In this document: one piece after another, positions 49,386 to 60,280 of the stretch
Numbering within the stretch: position 1 is the first letter of the stretch
How the letters are laid out: the number at the start of each line of letters is the position of its first letter
Assembly (NCBI RefSeq): GCF_026013905.1
Contig: NZ_CP110257.1
Span: 62,001-126,000, forward strand
Length of the DNA: 64,000 nucleotides
From: Schlegelella aquatica
GTDB taxonomy: Bacteria > Pseudomonadota > Gammaproteobacteria > Burkholderiales > Burkholderiaceae_C
Direction: 5' to 3'
Made by a program: the position numbers and the translations under genes
Notes under the pieces: generated by a model
Told to the model about the DNA's origin: nothing
The model's input: only the letters and a program-made list of their open reading frames with translations
Database searches by the model: none

Positions 49386-50120
49386 TTAGGCCGCCGCGCG
49401 GTCCCCGCCTCCGCGGCGGCCGGCCAGCAGCTTGCCGATCAACAGCACGAGCAGGGCGCCGCCCACGCCGAAGGCGTACTTGAGCACCTCGGTCTGGGGC
49501 AGTTTCGGGAAGTAGCTGGCCACTTCGGGGTTGGCCACGGCCGGGTCGGAGAGCAGCATCGTCCCGGCGATCCAGCCCAGCAGCATCCCGCCCAGCGTGA
49601 TGATGATCGGGAAGCGGTCCATCAGCTTGATCACGAGCTGGCTGCCCCAGATGATGATGGGAATGCTCACCAGCAGGCCGAAGATGACCAACGGGATCTG
49701 GTGTTGGCCCCCGGCCGTCTCCGCCGCGCCGGCGATGGCGATGACGTTGTCCAGGCTCATCACGAAGTCGGCCACGATGACCGTCTTGACCGCCGCCCAG
49801 AGGCGGTCGCTGGCCTGGATGTTGGCGTGCTCGTCCTCGTCTTCAGGCGCCAGCAGCTTGATGCCGATCCACAGCAGCAGCAGCGCGCCGACGATCTTGA
49901 GGAAGGGGATCTTCAGCAGCGTGAGCGCAAAGACGATGAGGATCACCCGCAGCGCGATGGCGCCGAACGTGCCCCACAGGATGCCCAGCCGGCGCTGCGC
50001 CGGTGGCAGCTTGCGGCACGCCAGCGCAATGACCACCGCGTTGTCGCCGCCCAGCAGGATGTCGATCATGATGATCTGGCCGACGGCAAGCCAGAACTCG
50101 GGGGTCATGAACTGCTCCAT
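49386..50120 (-). CDS. TerC-family membrane protein (YjbE type)
   Basis: 244 residues from ATG at 50120. Shorter TerC plan: IIMIDILLGGDNAVVIALAC (first acidic motif, about 13-32) and VIVADFVMSLDNVIAIAGAA (second, about 110-130). A C-terminal Arg/Gly tail ends the protein. YjbE-type TerC proteins are associated with Mn2+ efflux or metalation. In contrast to the copy at 38042 there is no yybP-ykoY leader upstream. It may be the last gene after sucCD. Confidence 0.9.
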   Translation of the reverse strand: MEQFMTPEFWLAVGQIIMIDILLGGDNAVVIALACRKLPPAQRRLGILWGTFGAIALRVILIVFALTLLKIPFLKIVGALLLLWIGIKLLAPEDEDEHANIQASDRLWAAVKTVIVADFVMSLDNVIAIAGAAETAGGQHQIPLVIFGLLVSIPIIIWGSQLVIKLMDRFPIIITLGGMLLGWIAGTMLLSDPAVANPEVASYFPKLPQTEVLKYAFGVGGALLVLLIGKLLAGRRGGGDRAAA

Positions 50121-50299
50121 CAGGAGTCCTCAGGTCGTTCGGAAAGGGGGGCGGACGCCGAGCGGCGCCCGCGGAGAGCCGGCAGTGTAGGCGCCCGCGC
50201 CGGGGCAGCCGTTGCGAAAAACTACGTATGCAAGCGGGGCGCCTGGGGCGGCGGCCGCCCGCCGCCGCAGGGTGTCGCGCCCGCGGGCGCTGCTTCTTC

Positions 50300-51193
50300 T
50301 TACAGCAGCGACTTGAGCAGCTTGCCCATCTCGGACGGGTTGCGCGTGACCTTGAAGCCGCACTCTTCCATGATGGCGAGCTTGGCCTCGGCCGTGTCGG
50401 CGCCGCCAGAGATCAGCGCACCGGCATGGCCCATGCGCTTGCCGGGGGGCGCGGTGACGCCGGCGATGAAGCCGACCACCGGCTTTTTCATGTGGTCCTT
50501 GCACCACCGGGCGGCCTCGGCCTCGTCCGGGCCGCCGATCTCGCCGATCATGATGACGGCGTCGGTGTCCGGATCGTCGTTGAACATCTTCATCACGTCG
50601 ATGTGCTTGAGGCCGTTGATGGGGTCGCCGCCGATGCCCACCGCGCTCGACTGGCCCAGGCCCAGCTCGGTGAGCTGCGCCACGGCTTCATAGGTCAGCG
50701 TGCCGGAGCGCGAGACCACGCCGATGCGGCCCTTCTTGTGGATGTGGCCGGGCATGATGCCGATCTTGATCTCGTCGGGCGTGATGAGGCCGGGGCAGTT
50801 GGGTCCCAGCAGCAGGGTCTTCTTGCCGCCGGCCGCCTCCTTGGCCTTCATCTTGTTGCGCACCATCAGCATGTCGCGCACCGGGATGCCCTCGGTGATG
50901 CACACCACGAGATCGAGGTCGGCTTCCACCGCCTCCCAAATGGCGTCCGCGGCGCCGGCCGGCGGCACGTAGATGACGCTCACCGTCGCGCCGGTGGCCT
51001 GCTTGGCGTCCTTGACGCTGGCGTAGATCGGGATGCCCTCGAAGTCCTCACCGGCCTTCTTCGGGTTGACGCCGGCGACGAAGCAGTTCTTGCCGTTTGC
51101 GTAGTCGCGGCACATGCGGGTGTGGAACTGCCCGGTCTTGCCCGTGATGCCCTGGGTGATGACCTTGGTGTCCTTGTTGATCAGGATGCTCAT
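50300..51193 (-). CDS. sucD: Succinyl-CoA synthetase alpha subunit
   Basis: 297 residues. CoA-binding Rossmann domain [30 protein letters not shown] and [14 protein letters not shown]; the phosphohistidine lies in [14 protein letters not shown] (about residue 246). Length equals typical SucD. With SucC it makes succinate and NTP from succinyl-CoA in the TCA cycle. Same strand as sucC, separated by 114 bases with two hairpins. Confidence 0.98.
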   Translation of the reverse strand: MSILINKDTKVITQGITGKTGQFHTRMCRDYANGKNCFVAGVNPKKAGEDFEGIPIYASVKDAKQATGATVSVIYVPPAGAADAIWEAVEADLDLVVCITEGIPVRDMLMVRNKMKAKEAAGGKKTLLLGPNCPGLITPDEIKIGIMPGHIHKKGRIGVVSRSGTLTYEAVAQLTELGLGQSSAVGIGGDPINGLKHIDVMKMFNDDPDTDAVIMIGEIGGPDEAEAARWCKDHMKKPVVGFIAGVTAPPGKRMGHAGALISGGADTAEAKLAIMEECGFKVTRNPSEMGKLLKSLL

Positions 51194-51265
51194 GATGTCC
51201 TCGAGCGAATCAGTTGTCTTCCCAAGCGACCGCCGCGGAGCCGGCTAGGCCGGGCCGCTGGCGAC

Positions 51266-51302
51266 GCCCCCTGGAGGGGGAAGCGCCGCAGGCGCTTCGG
51301 GG
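51266..51302. repeat. REP-like double hairpin between sucC and sucD
   Basis: CCCCCTGGAGGGGG (51267-51280) followed by AAGCGCCGCAGGCGCTT (51281-51297), then CGGGGG. Two adjacent stem-loops in the sucC-sucD spacer, of the kind scattered between genes in Burkholderiales. It may protect or attenuate the transcript between subunits. Confidence 0.65.
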
Positions 51303-51307
51303 GTGGT

Positions 51308-52468
<1,161 letters not shown>

Positions 52469-52495
52469 GGTGGTGTGACTTTCTGAAGGGGACGT

Positions 52496-53074
52496 CTAAG
52501 GAGAAGCCGGCTCGGCCTTCTCGGGCCGGTACCAGCGCGGGTAAAACTGCCGCACCACCTCGCCGTCGGAGCGCAGGGCGTGGCAGCGGTCGATCTGGAA
52601 GGGGGGTTGGTCGGCGGCGGAGGCGCCGCCCTCCTGGGTGTCGAGCACCTCGCCGGCGAAGGCCTGGATCACGGCGGTGGGCAGCACCTGGGTGAGTTCG
52701 GTGATGTGGGTGCAACCCTGCACGCCGCCCAGGCGTTCCTTGACGGCCTGGCGAAAGCCCTTGAGCAGGTTGAGCCCGGCCAGGCGAGCGTAGGCGTCAC
52801 CATAGGCGTTGCATTGCCCGGGATAGGGCATGGCGTGCGTCTGCGCGCCGGCAGTGAGGATGTTGAAGCGGGTGTCGACGACGAGGTGCAGCGTCATGTC
52901 GTGCACCGGGTCCCCGGCGCGGCGGGTCTCGCCGGCGAGCACCACGTCGCGCGTCTTGGTGTCGACCAGGCGCGCCTCGACCTCCCACAAGCCGTCCGGG
53001 CGGGCGTACACCGCCACGTCGATGCTGCGGCGGTGCTTGAGCTGACGCTGGGGGTCGGGCGCAGGCTGGGCCAT
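52496..53074 (-). CDS. DUF2889 protein
   Basis: 192 residues from ATG at 53074. RRSIDVAVYARPDGLWEVEA, VDTKTRDVVL, then VHDMTLHLVVDTRFNILTAG and GCTHITELTQVLPTAVIQAF are the DUF2889 pattern, a family found between recX and sucC in many Burkholderiales. The conserved CxHxxE and Cys residues suggest metal or substrate binding, but function is unknown. Confidence 0.9.
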   Translation of the reverse strand: MAQPAPDPQRQLKHRRSIDVAVYARPDGLWEVEARLVDTKTRDVVLAGETRRAGDPVHDMTLHLVVDTRFNILTAGAQTHAMPYPGQCNAYGDAYARLAGLNLLKGFRQAVKERLGGVQGCTHITELTQVLPTAVIQAFAGEVLDTQEGGASAADQPPFQIDRCHALRSDGEVVRQFYPRWYRPEKAEPASP

Positions 53075-53192
53075 CTCGAGGGCGCCGTGTCGCGGGTTTC
53101 GGGCGGTTTCGGCGAAGCCCCTCACTTTAGCATGGTGCGTCGCACCAAACCTTTCAGGCGGCTGTTGGGCGGCGTGGGCCGAGCGCCGGGCC

Positions 53193-53641
53193 TCAATCGT
53201 CCTCGTCGCGCACCACCCGGCGGATGACCTCGGTGGAAAAGCCGCGCCCGGCGAGGAAGCGCATCTGCTTGGCGCGTTCGGCCGGGGTGGCGGCGCACTG
53301 CCCGCCAAAGCGGCGCTGCCACACCGCGCGGGCGCGGTCGTACTCGGTGCCCTGCAGCGCGGCCAATGCGTCGTGCGCCGCATCGCCGTCGATGCCGTGG
53401 GCTTGCAACTCCTGCCGGATGCGCGCCGCGCCGAAGCGCGCCGCCTTGCGGTGGACGATCGACTCGACGAAGCGGGCCTGGCTGAGCAGCCCCTTGGCCT
53501 CGAACTCGTCGAGCAGCGCTTCCACCTGCTCGGGCGTCTCGGCGTGGGGCGCGAGCTTGCGGGCGAGTTCCCGTCGGGAGTGCTCGCGGGCGGCCAGGTA
53601 CTTGAGCGCCCGGCCGCGCAGCGAGAGCTTGGGGGCCGGCA

Positions 53642-53642
<1 letters not shown>
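53193..53642 (-). CDS. recX: Regulatory protein RecX
   Basis: 149 residues; ATG at 53642 overlaps the recA stop by one base (TGATG). [40 protein letters not shown] and [14 protein letters not shown] are the helical RecX repeats. It binds inside RecA filaments and limits RecA activity. The frame reported upstream of this start is a shadow of recA. Confidence 0.95.
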
Positions 53643-54733
<1,091 letters not shown>

Positions 54734-54776
54734 CTCCTTGACGGGCGGTGTGTGTTGACTGTGTGATCGAATCAGC

Positions 54777-54792
54777 CTGTGGTTAACGACAG
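54777..54792. promoter_or_regulatory. LexA (SOS) box of recA
   Basis: CTGTGGTTAACGACAG: CTGT, eight bases, ACAG, matching the SOS box of beta- and gammaproteobacteria. It lies between divergent recA and the MarR-type gene and so could also influence the latter. Confidence 0.88.
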
Positions 54793-54874
54793 GCTGGATG
54801 GATGAGCAGTATTGTGGACGCGGGTTGCCGCGAAGTAAACGCATTTTTGGTCAGTTTGCCTTACTATTTGTGCC

Positions 54875-55453
54875 ATGCGACCGATCCCGCCTGCTTCCCG
54901 GCACTCGCCGGCCCTCCCAGGCTCCCCCGCACGCGGTGACGTGGCACCGGCCGCGCAGGAGACCGCCCCGGCCCTTGCCGAGCAGGCCGCCGCCTGGCGC
55001 CAGACGCACCTGGGGCGATTGCTCGGCCACGCGATGCGCCGCTTCGACGCGCGCGTGCTCGAGCTGATGGCTCGCGACGTCGAGGTGCCGCTGGCCTTGG
55101 CGAATTTGGCCGCGCGGGCACAAATCACCGCCGCCCACATCCACATCACCCGTCATCTGGCCCTCGAAGGCTCGCGGCTGACTCAGTTGGCGGCGCAGGC
55201 CGGCATGACGAAGCAGGCGATGGGCGATCTGGTGGAGCAATGCGAAGCCTGGGGCCTCGTCACGCGCGAGGCGGACCCGCGCGACCGGCGGGCCCGATGG
55301 GTGCGCTTCACGCCCACGGGGCGGGCGTGGCTGGCGGCCTTCCACCGCGCCGTGGCGCAGGCCGAAGCCGAATTCCGCGCCGACGTGGGGGAGGACGTGG
55401 CCACGGTCGTGAAGCTGGGCCTGGAAGCCTACGCCGGAGGCTGGGAGCCGTGA
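54875..55453 (+). CDS. MarR-family transcriptional regulator
   Basis: 192 residues from ATG at 54875. A disordered 40-residue N-terminus precedes the winged helix: ITRHLALEGSRLTQLAAQAG, MTKQAMGDLVEQCEAWGLVT (recognition helix) and the wing READPRDRRARWVRFTPTG. It lies divergent to recA. Targets and ligand are unknown; no strong palindrome near its own start was seen apart from the LexA box. Confidence 0.9.
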   Translation: MRPIPPASRHSPALPGSPARGDVAPAAQETAPALAEQAAAWRQTHLGRLLGHAMRRFDARVLELMARDVEVPLALANLAARAQITAAHIHITRHLALEGSRLTQLAAQAGMTKQAMGDLVEQCEAWGLVTREADPRDRRARWVRFTPTGRAWLAAFHRAVAQAEAEFRADVGEDVATVVKLGLEAYAGGWEP

Positions 55454-55535
55454 GCGCTCCTACAATGCACGAAAGAGCAGTTCGCAAGAAGGCAGGCCGC
55501 CGCCCCGGGCGACGCGCGCCGCGAGGAGACACGAG

Positions 55536-56207
55536 ATGCGCATCCTGATTGCCGAAGACGACCAGGTGCTGGCCGACGGCCTGCTGCGGTCGCTGCGCAG
55601 CTCGGGCTATGCAGTCGATCACGTCGCTTCGGGGACCGAGGCCGATGCGGCCCTCTCGTCCCACGAGTTCGACCTCGTGATTCTCGACCTCGGCCTGCCG
55701 AAGATGCACGGGCTGGAGGTGCTCAAGCGGCTGCGCGGCCGCGGCGTCGTCACCCCCGTGCTCATCCTCACTGCGGCCGACAGCATCGAGGAGCGCGTCA
55801 AGGGCCTGGACCTCGGCGCGGACGACTACATGGCCAAGCCCTTCTCGCTGCAGGAGCTCGAGGCGCGGGTGCGGGCGCTCGCGCGTCGCGGCATGGGCAC
55901 CGCCAGCAGCATCATCAAGCACGGGCCGCTCACGTTCGACCAGACCGGCCGCGTGGCCTACATCAACGACCAGATGGTCGAGCTCTCCGCGCGTGAACTG
56001 AGTCTCTTGGAAGTGTTGCTGCAGCGGGTGGGCCGGCTGGTGAGCAAGGACCAGCTCGTCGAGCGGCTGTGCGAGTGGGGCGACGAGGTCAGCAACAACG
56101 CGATCGAGGTGTACATCCACCGCTTGCGCAAGAAGATCGAGCAGGGCCCGATCCGCATTGCCACCGTGCGCGGCTTGGGCTATTGCCTCGAGAAGATCCC
56201 GAACTGA
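55536..56207 (+). CDS. OmpR-family response regulator (TctD/QseB-like)
   Basis: 223 residues from ATG at 55536, preceded by GAGGAGACACGAG. Receiver: MRILIAEDDQVLADGLLRSL, phospho-Asp in LVILDLGLPKMHG (about 51), LTAADSIEERVKGLDLGADD and YMAKPF Lys. C-terminal winged helix with LTFDQTGRVAYINDQMVELS, LSLLEVLLQRVGRLVSKDQL and VYIHRLRKKIEQG. TACAAT at 55461-55466 may be its -10. Co-transcribed with the sensor kinase 16 bases downstream. Confidence 0.95.
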   Translation: MRILIAEDDQVLADGLLRSLRSSGYAVDHVASGTEADAALSSHEFDLVILDLGLPKMHGLEVLKRLRGRGVVTPVLILTAADSIEERVKGLDLGADDYMAKPFSLQELEARVRALARRGMGTASSIIKHGPLTFDQTGRVAYINDQMVELSARELSLLEVLLQRVGRLVSKDQLVERLCEWGDEVSNNAIEVYIHRLRKKIEQGPIRIATVRGLGYCLEKIPN

Positions 56208-56223
56208 GACGACGGCCGTGCCG

Positions 56224-57720
56224 ATGCACCGCGAGCAGCGCTCGCTGTTCGGTGAGATCCTCGACTGGATGCTCGCACCGCTGCTGCTGCTGTGGCCGAT
56301 GAGCGTCGCGCTCACGTGGCTGGTCGCGCAGAGCATTGCCGACCGGCCCTTCGACCGCGCGCTGGCCGAGACGGTGCGCAACCTCGGCCAGCAGGTGGCC
56401 GTGGCCCGGCAGCAGGTGGTGTTCCAGATGCCGCCGACGATCGTCGAGTTCCTCAAGGGCGACAACGCCGACACGGTGTACTTCCAGGTGCTGGGGGCGC
56501 GCGGCGAGCTGGTCGGCGGGGACCCGGAGCTGCCGGTGCCGCCCGAGCAGGAGGCGCACGACCCGGGCACGGTGAAGTTCCGCGAGGACGAACTGCACAA
56601 CGAGCCGCTGCGCGTGGCCTACATGTGGGTGATCGTGCAAGGGGCATCGGACGGCCAGCACGCGCTCGTGCAGGTGGCCGAGACGCTCAACAAGCGCTCG
56701 CAGCTCGCCACCGAGATCATCAAGGGCGTGATCCTGCCGCAGTTCGTGATCCTGCCGCTGGCGGTGCTGCTGGTGTGGCTCGCGCTGGCCCGGGGCATCG
56801 CGCCGCTGTCGGAGCTGCAGCGTCGCATCCGGCGACGGCAGAGCGACGACCTGAGCCCCATCGACGAGAGCGAGGCGCCCGAGGAGGTGGCCCCGCTGGT
56901 GCGCTCGATCAACGACCTGCTGGCGCGACTGGACCAGTCGATCAAGACGCAGAAGCACTTTCTGGCCGATGCCGCGCATCAGCTCAAGACGCCGCTGGCC
57001 GGGCTGCGGATGCAAGCCGAGCTGGCCCAGCGCGAGATCGACGCCGGCCAGCGCGACCCGCAGGAGCTGAAGAAGTCGCTGCGGCAGATCGCGCGATCCA
57101 GCCAGCGCGCGGCGCACATGGTCAATCAGCTCCTTGCACTGGCGAGGGCCGAGAACCAAGGCCGGCTGCAGCGCCGCCACGAGGTCCCTCTCGCACGGCT
57201 CGCCGCCGAGGTGGTGCGCGATTTCGTCCCGCGGGCGATGGACAAGCGCATCGACCTGGGCTATGAGGGCCCGGACACCGCCGGGCCGGGGGCCGCTCCC
57301 GCGGCACGGGTGCTCGGCAATCCCTTGCTGATCCGCGAGCTCATCCGCAACCTCGTGGACAACGCCACCCTCTACACGCCGGCCGGCGGCACCGTCACGG
57401 TGCGGGTGGTCAACGATCCGTTCGGCCAGGTGAGCGTGCTGCAAGTGGAGGACTCCGGCCCCGGCATTCCGGAGGCCGAGCGTGAGGTGGTCTTCCAGCC
57501 CTTCTACCGGGCGCTCGGTACCGACGTGGACGGCAGTGGCCTCGGCCTGGCGATCGTGCGCGAGATCGCTCAGCAGCATGGGGCCGAAGTCCTGCTCGAA
57601 GACGCCAACACCGCCGGCGAGATGGCCGGGGGAGCGCCCCGCGGCACCCGAGTGACCGTGCGGTTCCCCACCGTGCCCCTGGCAGCCGAGGCGCCCGCCG
57701 CCCACGAAGTGCACCCCTGA
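56224..57720 (+). CDS. Sensor histidine kinase (TctE/QseC-like, 2CSK_N)
   Basis: 498 residues from ATG at 56224 (GTG at 56218 alternative). Helix 1 LLLLWPMSVALTWLVAQSIA, periplasmic 2CSK_N domain (about 40-160, RPFDRALAETVRNLGQQVAV), helix 2 LPQFVILPLAVLLVWLALAR, HAMP, HisKA with FLADAAHQLKTPLAGLRMQA (His about 257), ATPase with NLVDNATLYTP and GSGLGLAIVREIA. TctE-type sensors detect tricarboxylates; the Bug protein in this window lies far away, so ligand is open. The next genes encode a secreted lipase and foldase, a possible target. Confidence 0.93.
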   Translation: MHREQRSLFGEILDWMLAPLLLLWPMSVALTWLVAQSIADRPFDRALAETVRNLGQQVAVARQQVVFQMPPTIVEFLKGDNADTVYFQVLGARGELVGGDPELPVPPEQEAHDPGTVKFREDELHNEPLRVAYMWVIVQGASDGQHALVQVAETLNKRSQLATEIIKGVILPQFVILPLAVLLVWLALARGIAPLSELQRRIRRRQSDDLSPIDESEAPEEVAPLVRSINDLLARLDQSIKTQKHFLADAAHQLKTPLAGLRMQAELAQREIDAGQRDPQELKKSLRQIARSSQRAAHMVNQLLALARAENQGRLQRRHEVPLARLAAEVVRDFVPRAMDKRIDLGYEGPDTAGPGAAPAARVLGNPLLIRELIRNLVDNATLYTPAGGTVTVRVVNDPFGQVSVLQVEDSGPGIPEAEREVVFQPFYRALGTDVDGSGLGLAIVREIAQQHGAEVLLEDANTAGEMAGGAPRGTRVTVRFPTVPLAAEAPAAHEVHP

Positions 57721-57898
57721 GTCTTCACTCTCTGGTGAGGTCGCCGCGCCGCGCACGGGGCTGCACACGGAGGAGCCGGCTCGGGACTTTCCCTGAAGGG
57801 AGGGGCGAGATGTGATCGCTGATGACGCCTGTCCGCGCCGCCCTTGCGAGCCGATCACTTTGCTGCGGTGCAGCTGAGGGTTGGGCCCGACTGCCACG

Positions 57899-57912
57899 AA
57901 CGAACGTTCGTT
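57899..57912. promoter_or_regulatory. Perfect 14-base palindrome upstream of lipase
   Basis: AACGAACGTTCGTT, perfectly self-complementary, 83 bases before the lipase ATG. The form is typical of TetR-family operators, for example those of fatty-acid regulators. The regulator is not identified. Confidence 0.6.
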
Positions 57913-57994
57913 TTCCAATCCAGTGGCCGACGCCGGCCCGCGCCTTTCTGGGCCGATCGAGGCGCCTTCGCCTCGCCATACCACCCCCAAGGAG

Positions 57995-58936
57995 ATGCGC
58001 TTGAAACGACTGATCGCTCGCACCGTGCTGGCCCTGGCCTGCGCCGCAGGCACCGCCGCCTACGCGCCGCTCGCGCATGCCGACACCTACACCCAGACGC
58101 GGCACCCGATCGTCCTCGTCCACGGCCTGTTCGGCTTCGACGCCGTGGGCCCGATCGACTACTGGTACGGTATCCCCTCGGCGCTGCGCGCGGGCGGCGC
58201 GAAGGTGTACGTGCCCCAGCAGTCGGCCGCCAATGCGAGCGAGGTGCGTGGCGAGCAGTTGTTGTCCGAGCTGCGCCGGCTCAAGGCCGCCTATGGGCAC
58301 ACCAAGTTCAACCTCATCGGCCACAGCCATGGCGGGCAGACCGTGCGCTACGTCGCGGCCGTGGCGCCGGAGCTCGTCGCTTCCGTCACCACCGTCGGCA
58401 CGCCGCATTTCGGCAGCCCCGTGGCCGATGCCATCAAGACCGGCACCGACGTGACCGGCACCATCGGTTTCGTCTCGCAGGTCGTCAACGGTTTTGCCAG
58501 CCTGTTGAGCTATCTCTCCGGCGGCTCCGGGCTGCAGCAGAACTCCGAGGCCGCGATGAACTCGCTCACCACCGCGGGGGCGGCAGACTTCAACCGTCGC
58601 TTTCCCGCCGGCGCCCCCACCTCGACGTGCGGCAGCGGCCCCTCGCAGGTGAACGGTGTGCGCTACTACTCCATGAGCGGCACCTCCGTGATCACGAACG
58701 TGCTCGACCCGAGCGACGGCCTGCTGGGGCTCACCTCGCTTGCCTTTCTCGGCAAGGACAACGACGGTCTCGTGGGGCGCTGCTCCTCGCGGTGGGGCCA
58801 GGTCCTGCGCGACGATTACCCGTGGAACCACCTGGACGAGATCAACCAGAGCTTCGGTTTGCGCGGCCTGTTCACGCCCGACCCGGTGGCGGTGATCCGC
58901 GCCCACGCCAACCGGCTGAAGCTGGCTGGCCTGTGA
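57995..58936 (+). CDS. lipA: Secreted triacylglycerol lipase (Pseudomonas/Burkholderia family I)
   Basis: 313 residues from ATG at 57995; signal peptide ends ...PLAHA with cleavage before DTY (about residue 30). Core: HPIVLVHGLFGFD (oxyanion), GHSHGGQTVRYVAAV with nucleophile Ser111, Asp257 in DNDGLVG, His279 in WNHLDEINQ with the Ca2+ ligand Asp281, and Cys212/Cys263 for the conserved disulfide. Needs its dedicated foldase, encoded downstream. AAGGAG abuts the ATG but stands six bases before an in-frame TTG at 58001 (MKRLIART), a possible true start. Secretion probably by the type II system. Confidence 0.96.
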   Translation: MRLKRLIARTVLALACAAGTAAYAPLAHADTYTQTRHPIVLVHGLFGFDAVGPIDYWYGIPSALRAGGAKVYVPQQSAANASEVRGEQLLSELRRLKAAYGHTKFNLIGHSHGGQTVRYVAAVAPELVASVTTVGTPHFGSPVADAIKTGTDVTGTIGFVSQVVNGFASLLSYLSGGSGLQQNSEAAMNSLTTAGAADFNRRFPAGAPTSTCGSGPSQVNGVRYYSMSGTSVITNVLDPSDGLLGLTSLAFLGKDNDGLVGRCSSRWGQVLRDDYPWNHLDEINQSFGLRGLFTPDPVAVIRAHANRLKLAGL

Positions 58937-59880
58937 ACCTGAACGTGCGCCGGGCTGCGGCGGGAGGAGCTTTCGCGGCTGCGGCCGTCGTGGCCGCGCT
59001 CGTGTGGTGGCCCGCCCCTGAAGCGGAGAGCCGCCCGGGCGCGGGCGCGGCCCCGCTGCCCGCCGCACCCCGATGGAGTCTGCTCTCCGCCGGGGACGCG
59101 ACGCCCGTCGCACAGCCGCAGGCGAGCGTCGCCGCCGCCGTCGAAAGGCGCCTCTACGGGGCGGGCTCATTACGGGGCACTGAACCCGACGGGGACTGGT
59201 CGGTCGACGCCCACGGGCGCCTCGAGCCGTCGATCTCGCTGCGGCGGCGCTTCGACCACTACCTGGCGGCACTGGGCGAAGCGAGCGTCGCCGAACTGAC
59301 GGCGCTCATGCAGGCGCATGCCGAACGGGATGTCGGGGCCGCCGCCGCCCAAGAAATCCGGACCCTTTGGGACCGGTATCTCGCCGTGCATCAGCATCGC
59401 TACCGCACGCAGGTGCGCCTCGACGACCCGCAGGGGTGGGAGGCCGCTTTGGCCGAGCGACAGGCCGTGCGCCGTGCTCACCTGGGGCGGGTGTGGGCCG
59501 ATGCGTTCTACTCGCAGGAGGAGCAGGCGCTCCAGGCGCACATCGAGGCGGCGCGGCAGCAAGGCGTCGGCGAGCGCGCAGGCGCGGCCGGCAGCGAACA
59601 CGCCCTGCTCGGCCCGCCCGCCCCGGGGGCGGATCCGTCCGCGCTGCACGAGCAGCGGGTGCGGCAGTTCGGCGCCGAGGCCGCCGAGCGTCTGCGCCAG
59701 GAGGACATCGCCTGGGCCGACTGGCAGCGACGGCTCGAGCACGCGCGAGGGCGTATCGCCGCCTTGCGCCGGGCGCCGGAGCTGTCCGAGGTGCAGCGAG
59801 AGGCGGCCGTCGCGCAGGTGATCGACGAGACGTTCGGCGCCGACGAGCGCCTGCGCGCCCGCAGCCTGCTGCTGCCCTGA
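58933..59880 (+). CDS. lifO: Lipase-specific foldase (Lif)
   Basis: 315 residues from GTG at 58933, overlapping the lipase stop (GTGA). One N-terminal helix (GGAFAAAAVVAALVWWPAP) anchors it in the inner membrane; a Pro/Ala linker follows. Motif LRRRFDHYLAALGE is the Lif signature RxxFDY(F/C)LSALGE, with His in place of the usual Tyr. The remainder is helical with Arg/Ala-rich repeats and DPSALHEQRVRQFGAEAAER. It holds and folds the lipase in the periplasm. Confidence 0.95.
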   Translation: MNLNVRRAAAGGAFAAAAVVAALVWWPAPEAESRPGAGAAPLPAAPRWSLLSAGDATPVAQPQASVAAAVERRLYGAGSLRGTEPDGDWSVDAHGRLEPSISLRRRFDHYLAALGEASVAELTALMQAHAERDVGAAAAQEIRTLWDRYLAVHQHRYRTQVRLDDPQGWEAALAERQAVRRAHLGRVWADAFYSQEEQALQAHIEAARQQGVGERAGAAGSEHALLGPPAPGADPSALHEQRVRQFGAEAAERLRQEDIAWADWQRRLEHARGRIAALRRAPELSEVQREAAVAQVIDETFGADERLRARSLLLP

Positions 59881-60280
59881 GTGCCGGCGCCGGCCGCGGC
59901 CGATCCGCGGCAGCCAAGCGAGCCCTCCCGGCGCGCAGGGTGGTCCTGAAGCGACGTTTGGCCGCCCAGCAGGCAAAACCTGCATGCCCCTCGGGCCGCA
60001 TGGCGAGATAATCGACCCCGGCGAACGCGCGGGTTGGCGACGGGGCGGCGGCAGCGGAAGTGCCTACTTTCTCTGGATGGCGCGGCGGCCGGGACGCCGT
60101 GTGCGCAATTCGCACAACATAATCACATCCTCGCAGGAAAGCGCAGGGGCGACCGAGACCTGTCCGGCCGACCGTCGGCCGACGAGCCGAGACACCCCGG
60201 TCTTGCGAGCCGCGCCGATGATGGGCGGAGCTGCAGGGAGACCGATGACGCGCCCCCGGGGCGCGGTGGCCGGAGGGTGT
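59881..60280. other. Intergenic region upstream of luxR-type gene
   Basis: Contains a palindrome and -10-like element (60100-60123) and the 17-base inverted repeat CGGCCGACCGTCGGCCG near 60163. Long reading frames through it lack start signals. No other gene seen. Confidence 0.6.
60100..60123 (+). promoter_or_regulatory. Palindromic operator and CATAAT -10 before luxR-type gene
   Basis: TGTGCGCAATTCGCACA (60100-60116; six-base arms) immediately followed by CATAAT (60118-60123). The palindrome would fill the -35/-10 spacer, the classic place for a repressor. It could instead be a degenerate CRP-type site. Confidence 0.5.

Noticed and set aside
49386..50300. Second manganese riboswitch before the 244-residue TerC
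   Set aside because: The leader lacks GGGGAGTAGC and the CAAGACC element.
59984..60280. N-terminal extension of the LuxR protein
   Set aside because: The extension crosses the likely promoter and palindrome and has no conserved residues; ATG at 60281 has a good ribosome site.
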